From the IMG/VR virus record IMGVR_UViG_3300010938_000808, positions 1 to 50,503 of that record: DNA of 50,503 bases, one strand, 5' to 3'. Below the pieces are notes generated by a model. That model saw only the letters and a list, made by a program, of their open reading frames with translations. It was not told the origin of the DNA and ran no database searches. Of the stretch, positions 30,752 to 39,915 are shown piece by piece. Position 1 is the stretch's first letter, and the number at the start of each line of letters is the position of its first letter. The position numbers and the translations under genes were made by a program. This DNA comes from a virus.

Positions 30752-33049
30752 ATGTCTTATGCGATTTATGATGCTAAAGGGTATGTAAGAGATGTGGCAT
30801 CAAACTATGGGCTTTTCCAGCTTAGGGATCTGATTGCTGAGCAAGATGGTGGGTGGTCTAAGTTCCCTATGCTAGAGAGGCTTTTTGATGTGGGGCATGT
30901 TCGTAAAAGTCCGAAATTGTTGGAAGAATTGGCTGCGGTGAAAGTTCATGGAAATCGTGTGGTAGCGAAGAGCTGGAAGGATTTTGTAAAAGCATGTCTT
31001 GATGCGGACGAAATTGTGATAATAACTGATGGCTGTTGGGATGCTAGTGGTGAAAAAGGTTGGAATTCAGATCTAGGATCCGATTTTCGGGAAGAGCTAA
31101 AACGGCTAGCTCATGATCCGGTAATGGGAGAGCTTTTGAGATACCACCCTGTTTATTGGGATGTAGAGGATTTTCGTTTTGATGAGTGGAAGGCTTTTGC
31201 CAGAGAGTCGGAGAAGTTTGAATCAACATTGATTCCAGTTATAAGATCACATTTTGCTCGTCAGCTTTCTGAAGTGGAGGATCGGCTTTTTAAACTCGGG
31301 AAAGCTGTGGAGGGCCAATATGCCGGATGGGCTCAGCAAAAAGTAAGTCGTCATATAAAGACTAATTCTAGAATTGATCAGATTAATATTGACAAGGACG
31401 AGGAGGCAAAAATTTTAGAAGGTTTGGTAAGTCCTTTGATAAAGAAGATGGTGGAAACAGTAGGAAATAGGAGAATGGCTAGCCTGGCTTCTATGGAGTC
31501 TGCTGGGAGGAAAGATATTTTTCGGTTTAATGAAAATGACCCCGAAGTTTTGAAATGGATTGGAAATAGGATGCGAACATTTAGTCGGCAGGTTTCTGGA
31601 ACTACTTTTGACGAGATTGAAAAAATACTTCGAGATGGATTTATCCAGGGAATTCCCATTCCTACATTGGCGCAGGTGTTGAGGGATAAATTTGCACTTT
31701 TTGATAAATACCGTGCCCCACTTATAGCCAGAACTGAAACCATTTCTGCTATGAATTATGCAGATTTGGAAGCGGTAAGGCAGTCTGGAATAAGTGATAA
31801 TTTGCGAAAACATTGGTTGAGTGCTAGAGATCCGGCTTGTCGGGCTTCTCACGCGGTGGCGGATACAAAATATGCCAAGAAAGGTATTTCCATTAAGTCT
31901 AAGTTCCGCGTGGGTCAGGATTCTATGGTTGCTCCTGGTCAGGGTTCTGTAGCTGGGGAAAATATAAATTGTCGATGTACTTTGTATTATACTAAGTCCA
32001 AAGCTATTGCTGACGATTTTGAAGATGTTCCCAAACCAGCTGCTAGTCCAACTGCTACAGTTGAAGGCCCTGCTTCTGCCCCTGTCGTGGAGTCTCCTGC
32101 TCCTGTCGCAAGTGGCGTTGAACTGACAGAGAATCAGAAAAATGCTATAGAGTTTGTGCGTAAGATAGGAAAGCAGGTATTTTTTGATCCAAAATTGTTT
32201 AGAGAGATAGCTGAGAGTTGGAAGGCTAAAATTTTTGAGTATTCGGGCAAAACGATTCCAATAGAAGACGTTGAGAAAATATTGTGGGAATTATCCCGCA
32301 GAGTTGCAAAAGAATTTCCAATTGGAATGCGGCGCAAAATGCATCCTGATACTATTAATGCATTGATGAATGATCCAAGATTGTTAAATCAATTTGAGGT
32401 AAAAGCTAAAACTGGAAAAAATAGAGGATCGGGGTATGTTGGTCCTGAGAAATGGAGTGCCCGTGATAAATGGGAGGGACTTCTTTTTGATTCGGCTTAT
32501 CATAAACGCGATGATTATTTGAACACTAATCCAGGCATGCCTCTTCCTTTGGAAGCAGCTAAGGAAAGACCGCGTTACGGCTTATTGATTCGTGGAAGAC
32601 TTGATAAGAAAAATGTAGAGTTTTACGGTCCTTATGAGTTGGTAATGAAGAGAGACGTGATTGATAGGATTACCATAACAACTGACAATAGTAGCCATAT
32701 AGATAGATATTTTCGTAAGTATGAAGTCCAATGTTTATTGAATGAAGGGGAAAATTATGCATTAGTACATAATATAATGGAAATATTAGCGAGAAGAGCA
32801 AAATGGCAGGATAAATTCATACCGGAAAATTTACGTAACATTTTTACAGAGCGTAATCCTTACTACGAAGTACAGTTTCATGGGGATATGCGGATGGATA
32901 GAGATGTGGAATATATTATTGTGCATAAGAAAGAATCTCGATTCGAATTTGATCCTCATGCAGATGAAAAATTGGAGGGTGTTTTGGCATTAGCTAAAAA
33001 GTATAATATACCTGTTTACGATGAGAATGAACAGAGGTTGGATCAATGA
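30752..33049 (+). CDS. MuF-type head morphogenesis protein with C-terminal toxin-like extension
   Basis: The protein has 765 residues from the ATG at 30752; a TTG at 30746 is possible. Residues ~1-150 are not recognised. Residues ~280-410 form the MuF/SPP1-gp7 domain, with ARTETISAMNYADLEAVRQ and ENINCRCTLYYTK. A Pro/Ala linker (~427-455) leads to a ~310-residue domain with RPRYGLLIRGRL, YGPYELVMKRDVIDRITIT and YYEVQFHGDMRMDRDVEYII, resembling the DUF3626 family. MuF proteins with variable C-terminal toxins and an adjacent immunity gene are a described class in phages. The gene overlaps the next as ATGA. Confidence 0.8.
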   Translation: MSYAIYDAKGYVRDVASNYGLFQLRDLIAEQDGGWSKFPMLERLFDVGHVRKSPKLLEELAAVKVHGNRVVAKSWKDFVKACLDADEIVIITDGCWDASGEKGWNSDLGSDFREELKRLAHDPVMGELLRYHPVYWDVEDFRFDEWKAFARESEKFESTLIPVIRSHFARQLSEVEDRLFKLGKAVEGQYAGWAQQKVSRHIKTNSRIDQINIDKDEEAKILEGLVSPLIKKMVETVGNRRMASLASMESAGRKDIFRFNENDPEVLKWIGNRMRTFSRQVSGTTFDEIEKILRDGFIQGIPIPTLAQVLRDKFALFDKYRAPLIARTETISAMNYADLEAVRQSGISDNLRKHWLSARDPACRASHAVADTKYAKKGISIKSKFRVGQDSMVAPGQGSVAGENINCRCTLYYTKSKAIADDFEDVPKPAASPTATVEGPASAPVVESPAPVASGVELTENQKNAIEFVRKIGKQVFFDPKLFREIAESWKAKIFEYSGKTIPIEDVEKILWELSRRVAKEFPIGMRRKMHPDTINALMNDPRLLNQFEVKAKTGKNRGSGYVGPEKWSARDKWEGLLFDSAYHKRDDYLNTNPGMPLPLEAAKERPRYGLLIRGRLDKKNVEFYGPYELVMKRDVIDRITITTDNSSHIDRYFRKYEVQCLLNEGENYALVHNIMEILARRAKWQDKFIPENLRNIFTERNPYYEVQFHGDMRMDRDVEYIIVHKKESRFEFDPHADEKLEGVLALAKKYNIPVYDENEQRLDQ

Positions 33050-33315
33050 AAATATTAGCTGTGAAAAAAATATCTAATGATAGTTTTGATGTCTGGATGG
33101 AAATGAGAGAGAATCATTTTCAGGAATGGGCAGTGACATCTAAGTTTTCTCGAGCTTTGGGAAATATTATTCATTTCCCCAACGGATACGAAATTTTTGC
33201 ATTAGTTTACGGAAAATTTGAGCCTGATGTTGATTTTTTTCTCAAACCAATTAATGTAGAGAGATTAGATTATGATACAGTAAAGAATGTATATGAGTCA
33301 GGACCGATAATTTAA
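33046..33315 (+). CDS. Small protein coupled to the MuF gene, candidate immunity protein
   Basis: The protein has 89 residues, ATGA overlap with the MuF gene. The sequence is mixed alpha/beta and soluble (MKILAVKKISNDSFDVWMEM, FPNGYEIFALVYGKFEPDVD), with no signal or membrane span. No family is recognised. Its size, its position directly after the toxin-like domain and the start-stop coupling match immunity genes of polymorphic toxins. That role is inference. Confidence 0.6.
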   Translation: MKILAVKKISNDSFDVWMEMRENHFQEWAVTSKFSRALGNIIHFPNGYEIFALVYGKFEPDVDFFLKPINVERLDYDTVKNVYESGPII

Positions 33316-33408
33316 GATTTATTTTTTGGAAAGATTCGAGTAAAATTCCTTTTTGAAAGGAGGGAATGAAAATAAAAACTAACAACCCGAAAAGAGGGGG
33401 AAACCTCG

Positions 33409-35178
33409 ATGAAAACAGAAATTAAAATCTTTCCTAGTATAGTTAAGCAATTCGATGATTCTAATCTGATTGTGGAACACTTTATTTCAACAGAGAAACC
33501 CGATCGTGTGGGAGACATAGTCAGAGCAGATGGTATGAGGATAAGCGGGAAGCCGGTGGTTTTATTTGGACACGGTTACGGCCCAATCGGAAATGAACCT
33601 ATAGCCAAACCTCTTGAGGTCCGTAAAGGAGAGTTCAACGGTAATCCGGGATTGATAGCTAGGACGCAGTTTTACGATGGAAGCCATTTGACCCCGCCGG
33701 ACAACACTGGTCAAAGGTTGTATGAGAAAGTTAAGAATGGTTTTCTGCCTAATTGGTCTATCGGTTTCATTCCACTTAAGTATCAAGAAATAGAGACTAA
33801 TGGGAAACGGGGAAGAGAAATTTTAGAATGGGAATTGTTAGAGTATTCTCTAGTAGCAGTGCCTGCTAACCCTGATGCACAAACCCTAGATTTTTCCAGC
33901 GAAATAAAAGCTTTAGAATTATTGAAGTTTCGCGTCAGTTTACTTCCAGACTTAGATGATTTATTGGAAATGGACGAAGTAAATTATGAGGAAAATAATC
34001 TTCTGGATTCTGAGAGTAAACCATACCCAGGGGAACACGCTTGCCGACTGGAAGACCCGGAGAAGTATGAAAAGTTCCGTAGACAAAATAATAAGTTTGG
34101 GGATGGTATACATGCTATATGGGGAATACTAAAAGGTGGGAAAGTAGAATTACAAGCAATAAGGTTTTCTAAAGACAAATTCACACCATCTCAAGCTCAG
34201 AAGTGGTTAAAAGAAAATGGTTTTGAATGTAAAGAGTTTGAACCAGCTGAAAGAGAAAAGATGATAGATGATGAAGTATTTAATGATATTAATTCAATGG
34301 AAATGAAGAAAATTTTGCCTTATCGTAAAACTCCATTAGACCCAGAAGAGTCTGAGTGGGATGCCAATAAAGAGGTAGCCGATGCTACTGTGGATGATCT
34401 GAAAATAATGTGTGCTTGGTATGATGAAGAGAAGCCTGACGTGAAATCATCTTACAAGTTACCTCACCATAGAGCTTCAGGAAATCATAATTGTGTATGG
34501 AGAGCCGTGGCAGCTAGTGCCGCTGCAATAATGGGAGCAAGGGGAGGAGTTAAGATCCCCCTGGCAGATCTCCCAGGTGTCAAAGCACATATCGGTAAAC
34601 ATTATGAAGATTTTGATAAAGGCCCCCCACCTTGGGAAAAAGAGTGGGGGATATTTTTGGATAGCATAACTGATGAGGATCAAAAGGCTAAATTGGCTAA
34701 GATGCTGTGGCAGATATTTGAAGAGGAGGTGATTGAACCCCAATCTCAGAAAAATGATAGAGAGGATGAGTCTCTATCGTCATCTTGGTTCAAAGAATGG
34801 GAATCTCTCGCAGCTAAAGTGAGTGCATTGGAATTGGAGATTTTCTCGATCAAGGAGGAGATTGGGATTATTTCCAAAAAGATGAATGCACTAAATATTA
34901 ACACTCCTCAAGATGATGGTGGGCTAGGGGCAGATTCGGAATATGATTCCGAGTTCGCAAAGGGGGTAGCGGATGATTCCTCTCTTCTGAATCATTCGGA
35001 TGATCACGATATGGATTCTGGGAATGATTCTGAGTCCACTGTAATTATCCGGGCTCAAGAGGAAGAGCGAATCAATCTAGACCCAGAACAAATTCATGCC
35101 CTGATTCAGTCGGTGCTTTCTCGCTCAGAGGGAATGTTGAGAGCAGAAATCAGACGGATGATGGGCAAAGTAGACTAA
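33409..35178 (+). CDS. HK97-family prohead protease with fused accessory domains and scaffold tail
   Basis: The protein has 589 residues. Residues 1-~165 are the S78 protease: VLFGHGYG (catalytic His) and NWSIGF (catalytic Ser). Residues ~205-285 form a second domain (YPGEHACRLEDPEKYEKF...PSQAQKWLKENGF). Residues ~300-395 carry LPYRKTPLDP, SYKLPHHRAS, AIMGARGGVKIP, a module I recall from other prohead proteases. The C-terminal ~180 residues are acidic and coiled-coil-like, suited to a scaffold. It matures the capsid encoded next. AGAGGGGGAAAC precedes the ATG. Confidence 0.88.
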   Translation: MKTEIKIFPSIVKQFDDSNLIVEHFISTEKPDRVGDIVRADGMRISGKPVVLFGHGYGPIGNEPIAKPLEVRKGEFNGNPGLIARTQFYDGSHLTPPDNTGQRLYEKVKNGFLPNWSIGFIPLKYQEIETNGKRGREILEWELLEYSLVAVPANPDAQTLDFSSEIKALELLKFRVSLLPDLDDLLEMDEVNYEENNLLDSESKPYPGEHACRLEDPEKYEKFRRQNNKFGDGIHAIWGILKGGKVELQAIRFSKDKFTPSQAQKWLKENGFECKEFEPAEREKMIDDEVFNDINSMEMKKILPYRKTPLDPEESEWDANKEVADATVDDLKIMCAWYDEEKPDVKSSYKLPHHRASGNHNCVWRAVAASAAAIMGARGGVKIPLADLPGVKAHIGKHYEDFDKGPPPWEKEWGIFLDSITDEDQKAKLAKMLWQIFEEEVIEPQSQKNDREDESLSSSWFKEWESLAAKVSALELEIFSIKEEIGIISKKMNALNINTPQDDGGLGADSEYDSEFAKGVADDSSLLNHSDDHDMDSGNDSESTVIIRAQEEERINLDPEQIHALIQSVLSRSEGMLRAEIRRMMGKVD

Positions 35179-35202
35179 TATAAGCAAAAAAGGAGAAATA
35201 AA

Positions 35203-36489
35203 ATGGAACTTACAATGAAAGAGCTTGAGGAAAAAATATTGGAGGCCGTTAAAAGCGGCCAGATGGAAATTTTGGAGAAGGTGCGGCAGGAGATCATTCA
35301 GACTACTCAGCGGAGTATATTTCCCTCTGGTGATGGGCAAAATTGGGAGAGTGATACAGGATCGGTAGTGGATACCAGTTTTTTCACCAAGAGCTACCAG
35401 GACCGCTATGGCCGAGTGATGAATGGTAAGGAGCTCGGTGCTATTATGGCTGCTAGCGGTGGGCCTTGGGTTAAGCTTTCTCCTGCTATGGAGCTGTTTG
35501 CCAAAGCATGCTCTATTGGGTTCGATTTCAACAAGGACTCCTATGGAATTGGGGGACTCAAAGCATACAACCAGAAAATCACGGAACTTCAGCAGAAGGA
35601 TGTCGCCACTGGTTTTACTACTACCGATGCGGGGGCTCTGGTTCCTATTGAATTTTTGGCAACTGTGATCGAGTTCGCAGTTGCTCAGAGCCCGATTTTG
35701 CAAAGGGTTTGGCGGATTCCGATGGGAGGGCAGACATTACGAGTTCCCCGATTGGTTCAGTCTGCAGGAAGCTACTTTGGTGGGATTACTCTTTACCGGC
35801 CTGCTGAAGCTGCTTCTAAGACGGAGACTAAGCCCAGCTTCACTTATCTTACTTTCACTGCGAATAAATTGATTGGGATCGTTCCATTGACGGACGAGGT
35901 TATTGCGGATAGTTCTATCAATCTGATTAATTATTTTACGGGGCTATTCGTCAGAGCAATGAGTTATCAGATGGAGCGCGAGATCATCCAGGGATCCGGT
36001 TCCAATCAGGAGTTTCTTGGTATTCTCAATGATTCCGGGGTTAATTTGGTTCCTCGCCAGACGGTTTCTACGGTTAAGTATGATGATCTGATTAATCTTG
36101 AGTCTGCGCTGGACGAGAATTTTGTGGATCTGAGCTTTTTGGGCAGAAGGGCGACTTTTAATGTGATTCGAAAGCAGAGGGATACTGTTGGGCAGCCGGT
36201 CTACAAAGATGCTATGGAGACTTTCATTGGCGGAAAGATGCCTCCAACAGTATTGGGATATCCTGCATACAAAACTCGGAACTGTCCTGCTACTGGTGCC
36301 CAGGGCGATTTGATCCTCGGGGATCTGGGGATGTACATTGTTGCTCTCCGTCAGGATATGACTATTGATACCAGTAGAGATGTACGGTTCTTCTATGATG
36401 AGACAGTTTTGAGATTTGTAATGAGGATGGATGGAAAGCCTGGAGTATCCGCGGCTTTCGCGGTTTTGGATAATGTGCCTGAGAGTTAA
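35203..36489 (+). CDS. Major capsid protein (HK97 fold)
   Basis: The protein has 428 residues. A helical N-terminal part (1-~110) would act as the delta/scaffold region removed by the protease. The body has TTTDAGALVPIEFLATVIEF, SPILQRVWRIPMGGQTLRVP, FTANKLIGIVPLTDEVIADS and the late MFFYDETVLRFVMRMDGKP-like end (RFFYDETVLRFVMRMDG). This order is typical of HK97 capsid proteins. AAAGGAG precedes the ATG, and a strong terminator follows the gene. Confidence 0.93.
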   Translation: MELTMKELEEKILEAVKSGQMEILEKVRQEIIQTTQRSIFPSGDGQNWESDTGSVVDTSFFTKSYQDRYGRVMNGKELGAIMAASGGPWVKLSPAMELFAKACSIGFDFNKDSYGIGGLKAYNQKITELQQKDVATGFTTTDAGALVPIEFLATVIEFAVAQSPILQRVWRIPMGGQTLRVPRLVQSAGSYFGGITLYRPAEAASKTETKPSFTYLTFTANKLIGIVPLTDEVIADSSINLINYFTGLFVRAMSYQMEREIIQGSGSNQEFLGILNDSGVNLVPRQTVSTVKYDDLINLESALDENFVDLSFLGRRATFNVIRKQRDTVGQPVYKDAMETFIGGKMPPTVLGYPAYKTRNCPATGAQGDLILGDLGMYIVALRQDMTIDTSRDVRFFYDETVLRFVMRMDGKPGVSAAFAVLDNVPES

Positions 36490-36504
36490 GGTTTAGCCCA
36501 GTAT

Positions 36505-36540
36505 GGCCCTGGACTGGGTAAAAATCCCAGGGCCTTTTCT
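36505..36540 (+). terminator. Rho-independent terminator after the capsid gene
   Basis: GGCCCTGG (36505-36512) pairs perfectly with CCAGGGCC (36527-36534), followed by TTTTCT. An alternative stem, GCCCAGT near 36496 with ACTGGG(T) near 36513, would compete with it. It separates capsid from the sugar-transfer genes. Confidence 0.75.
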
Positions 36541-36586
36541 CCAGTACTAATAAAAACTTTCTTAAGTGTAAGAGGGAGTTCCGCTA

Positions 36587-37738
36587 TTGGTGAATCGGGA
36601 TCAATATGAGACCATAGATAGCGGGAAATTAGTTTTGGTTCATATCATTGATCCTGTTTTAATACAATCGTATGGTCCACGGCAATATTATGGTTGGGAA
36701 ACGGCTTTACGCGGCGAACGGATGGGAAAATGGATACTGGTTCGTAAGCAGGATTTTTCATCTCCCAATTCTAAATATAATCCGGTATTAAGCCGGTCAT
36801 TTTCCGGGGATATTTTTTCTAAAATGCTCCCTGATTGGAGGCGTTACTCTTGGAAAGAGCGGAAATGGGTTGGGGTTGCTTCTGAAGTGAATGAGGCGAG
36901 GGTTGCTTGGGTTCAAGATTTTTTGAAAGTTGGTGGAGCGGAGTTAAGTTGTGAAACTGCGGTCAGGGTAGGGAGGGCTTTAGGCTTTGGGGTGGACGTG
37001 ATAACGGGGGAGACTCCAGTTGAGATCTTCGACAAGATTTTGAAGTCTGCGCGCTTAGCAGTTATTAATAATATTATCGGATTAAGCACACCTCATCATA
37101 AAGTTTTGATAGAACATATCTGGGACAAAAATCTTCCTTACATCAAATGGGAGCATGATCATCGAGAGCTACTCAGACCGTATTTTTCCAGAAAGCTATT
37201 CCATCTTTCTCGAATGAATGTGTTTTTGAGTCCCCTGCATTTGGAAAACCATATGCAGAAGTTGTCTATCGAAGGGGTAGCCCTGCCTTTGGCGATAGAT
37301 CCAGACCAGTATCAGGCGGATTCTAGCGTAGAGCGAAAGCCTAATACGGCTTTGGTATGCAATGTTAGGAATTTTAAGACATGGAATAATTTGCAGAAGT
37401 TTATTCGCGATCATGCTGATTGGGAATTTTGGATTTTATCTGGGAATGGAAGCTTACCGGTGGAAGGGGGTAATGTTAGGCGAATCCCCAAAGTTCCTCC
37501 TAACGAAATGCCTAAGCTTTATAGCCAAGTGGAATATGTTGTGCATTTGTTGGATGGGTATGGGGCTGGAGAGAGAGTGGTGATAGAAGGGGCTTTATGT
37601 GGGGCTAAGATCATAACCAATGAGAGGGTAGGACACGCTTCTTGGGGATGGGAATGGAATGATAGAGATTTTTTAAGCTCTCAGTTGATTCAGGCTCTCC
37701 GAGATTTTTGGAAAATTGTGGAAAGGGAGATTCAATGA
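36587..37738 (+). CDS. Glycosyltransferase, GT-B/GT4-like
   Basis: TTG start (or GTG at 36590), AGGGAG upstream, 383 residues. The C-terminal half has TALVCNVRNFKTWNNL, FWILSGNG, IPKVPPNEMPKLYSQVEYVV and GYGAGERVVIEGALCGAKII, the nucleotide-sugar site of GT4-type enzymes. The N-terminal half contains IEHIWDKNLPYIKWEHDH. It is first of five sugar/methyl-transfer genes behind the capsid terminator. Confidence 0.75.
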   Translation: MVNRDQYETIDSGKLVLVHIIDPVLIQSYGPRQYYGWETALRGERMGKWILVRKQDFSSPNSKYNPVLSRSFSGDIFSKMLPDWRRYSWKERKWVGVASEVNEARVAWVQDFLKVGGAELSCETAVRVGRALGFGVDVITGETPVEIFDKILKSARLAVINNIIGLSTPHHKVLIEHIWDKNLPYIKWEHDHRELLRPYFSRKLFHLSRMNVFLSPLHLENHMQKLSIEGVALPLAIDPDQYQADSSVERKPNTALVCNVRNFKTWNNLQKFIRDHADWEFWILSGNGSLPVEGGNVRRIPKVPPNEMPKLYSQVEYVVHLLDGYGAGERVVIEGALCGAKIITNERVGHASWGWEWNDRDFLSSQLIQALRDFWKIVEREIQ

Positions 37739-38373
37739 ATAGAAGCTATTGGGAGAACCGTTATCAGGCTCAGGGAGAGAGGACGGTAGCATTTTGTGGT
37801 TTTAAAGAAGCTGAATTTCTTCAGAATAAAACTCGGCTTCAAAGATGGATGGAGGAGGAGCTGGGGAATGAATTTGCTGGGAAGATGGTTTTGGATTTTG
37901 GCTGTGGAGTAGGAAGGTTCTCCGAAGTGATAGAGCGGTGTGGGGGAATCGTATTTGGATTTGACATTGTGAGGTGGGCTCTCTCTAGGTGTCAGATGAA
38001 ATTTCCCTGGACTCGCTTAGCGCAGTATGACGGGGAAAGGTTGCCTATCAAGTCTGAGTCTTTGGAGGTGATTTTTAGCTGGACGGTTTTACAGCACATT
38101 CCTCCTTCTCAGATCAGTTTCGTAACTTCAGATTTCTACCGGATTTTAAGAAGTGGTGGGAAAGTAATAGCGTTAGAAAATGTGACTCCGAACCTTCCGG
38201 ACAAGTCTCATATTTGGTTTAGAAGCGTGGGGGATTATGATCGATTGTTGAGCCCTTTGAAAAGAGTTAGCGCTATGTTTTGGAAAGGTATGGATGGTAA
38301 TGAGGAAATTCATGCTTTGATGAAATATGTTAAAAGTGATGATGAGGATTGGGAGGAGGAGGTGGATATTTGA
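37735..38373 (+). CDS. SAM-dependent methyltransferase (class I)
   Basis: The protein has 212 residues from the ATG at 37735, overlapping the previous stop as ATGA, with AAAGGGAG upstream. Motif I VLDFGCGVGRFSEVIE, then GFDIVRWAL, PIKSESLEVIFSWTVLQHI and YRILRSGGKVIALE mark a Methyltransf_11-type enzyme. In this setting the substrate is probably a sugar. Confidence 0.85.
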   Translation: MNRSYWENRYQAQGERTVAFCGFKEAEFLQNKTRLQRWMEEELGNEFAGKMVLDFGCGVGRFSEVIERCGGIVFGFDIVRWALSRCQMKFPWTRLAQYDGERLPIKSESLEVIFSWTVLQHIPPSQISFVTSDFYRILRSGGKVIALENVTPNLPDKSHIWFRSVGDYDRLLSPLKRVSAMFWKGMDGNEEIHALMKYVKSDDEDWEEEVDI

Positions 38374-39269
38374 GCGGGGAAAGTATTTCGAGAATGGGCG
38401 AGGAAGGATCTCCAGTTTTGATTATTTCAACCTTTGGTCCAACCCGGGAGTATTCTGATCCCGATATGATGCAAAGCACTTTACGATTTTTCCTCGGATC
38501 TCTCCTGGGCCAAACTTCCCCTCGGTGGCACTCCTTCATAGCCTGCCATGATGAGCCCGTCTTTCCTGGGATCCCCAAGGATGATCGCATCCATTGGGAA
38601 AGCGTGTCCGGGGATCCTTCCCACCAAACTACGTTGGTTTATTTACCGTTGCCGGAGCGATTTGGTAATGGGATTGAGTTAATTAGGACGGCAAAGCCGT
38701 TTGATAATCCTTTGACTGATATGAGCCGGAAGACCTTCACTGCAATTGTTAGCGCTATGCGATTTGCCTTTGCGAATAAGTTAAAAAGATTTTGGCTTTT
38801 GCGGATGGACTCTGATGATATGATATCGCGGGATTTGGTAGAAGATTTGCAACGATGGGAAGTAAAGAATGGGATTAGAGCAGTATTCTGTCGGAAAGCA
38901 TATATGTTTGATCCGAGATTAGTTTTGATAGCTGAACATCGGTATTGTGGAGGATCCTTGACGTGCAATGCTTTATTATATGAGATGAACGAAAAGGGTG
39001 AAGTAACTCCTTATCCATATTACCTAGCGCAAGATCATACTTTGTTTGCGCGTCAGGTCAAATCAGACGGGATTCCGTATCGGGAGAAGGATTGGGCTTT
39101 ATGTATAACCACAAATTCAGGAAATTCCATCAGTGGTCGTCCTCCGATTTATGAGGAAAAGAATACTTCAGTAGTAGCTTGGTCGAATGAGTTGTTGGAG
39201 AAATTTGGAAAAGAGGTGGGAAGATATGTTTGGAATGGAGGAGTTTGGGATTGGGATGATCAAGAATAA
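38370..39269 (+). CDS. GT-A-like glycosyltransferase (rhamnosyltransferase-like)
   Basis: TTG start at 38370 overlapping the previous stop as TTGA, AGGAGGT upstream, 299 residues. It has LIISTFGPTREYSDP, FFLGSLLGQTSPRWHSFIAC, FWLLRMDSDDMISRDLVED (DxD metal motif) and YPYYLAQDHTLFA. The layout fits a family of putative rhamnosyltransferases; the actual sugar is unknown. Confidence 0.7.
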   Translation: MSGESISRMGEEGSPVLIISTFGPTREYSDPDMMQSTLRFFLGSLLGQTSPRWHSFIACHDEPVFPGIPKDDRIHWESVSGDPSHQTTLVYLPLPERFGNGIELIRTAKPFDNPLTDMSRKTFTAIVSAMRFAFANKLKRFWLLRMDSDDMISRDLVEDLQRWEVKNGIRAVFCRKAYMFDPRLVLIAEHRYCGGSLTCNALLYEMNEKGEVTPYPYYLAQDHTLFARQVKSDGIPYREKDWALCITTNSGNSISGRPPIYEEKNTSVVAWSNELLEKFGKEVGRYVWNGGVWDWDDQE

Positions 39270-39915
39270 CTCTAAACAGTTTGATCGCGAAGTTGCTGAG
39301 ATTGCTAATGGTCCAGAAATGATTGCGGTACAAGCAGTTTTGCCTTATATTTACTCCAAGATTCTAGAGTTTGGGCCAAGAGTTATTGTTCAGCTTGGTG
39401 TGGGGGTTAATGGGTTGGCGAGCCGGGTGATCTGGAGAGCAGCATATTTGGTGGGAGCGAGTTATATTGGAGTAGACTTGAAAGATTGCTCGAAAAACGA
39501 AGCTGCAGTTTATGGAGAATGGTTTTTTGCCCAAGCTGATGCTAGGGAATTTCATGCCAGATTTGAGAATGTGTGTTCCTTTTTGGGAATTCGCCCAGTG
39601 ATAGATTTGTTGTATATAGACCTAGACGAAAAGTATAAGACTACGAAGTTGGTTTGGGAGAATTGGAAGAGGTTTTTGTCTGAACGATGTATGGTTATGT
39701 TTCGTTGTTCTAATTTGCAAAAGACTATTTTTTGGCAAGACGGAAGCGTAAACCAACGTGGTTGGGATAATGATCGTGGGGTGATTCGCGTGATTCAAGA
39801 GGAGCTGGGGATTTTTTGGGATGAAAATGAGGTTTGGGATGGGAGGGCGAAAGGTTGGAAAATAAATCATCTGCCTTGGGGTGCGGGGCTGACCGTTTTG
39901 ACCAGGGAGAGTTGA
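39226..39915 (+). CDS. Methyltransferase-like protein (Methyltransf_24/CmcI-like)
   Basis: The protein has 229 residues from the ATG at 39226 (GAGGTGG upstream); an ATG at 39256 is an alternative. VIVQLGVGVNGLASRVIW is a motif-I-like SAM site, then YIGVDLKDCS, AQADAREFHARF and IDLLYIDLDEKYKTTKLVWE, where the Asp cluster would hold SAM or metal. It lies between a glycosyltransferase and a sugar aminotransferase, so it is a probable sugar O- or N-methyltransferase. Confidence 0.65.
   Translation: MFGMEEFGIGMIKNNSKQFDREVAEIANGPEMIAVQAVLPYIYSKILEFGPRVIVQLGVGVNGLASRVIWRAAYLVGASYIGVDLKDCSKNEAAVYGEWFFAQADAREFHARFENVCSFLGIRPVIDLLYIDLDEKYKTTKLVWENWKRFLSERCMVMFRCSNLQKTIFWQDGSVNQRGWDNDRGVIRVIQEELGIFWDENEVWDGRAKGWKINHLPWGAGLTVLTRES

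Noticed and set aside
31415-31852. 145-codon minus-strand ORF within the MuF gene
   Set aside because: Antisense shadow covering the conserved MuF motif region, with no SD.
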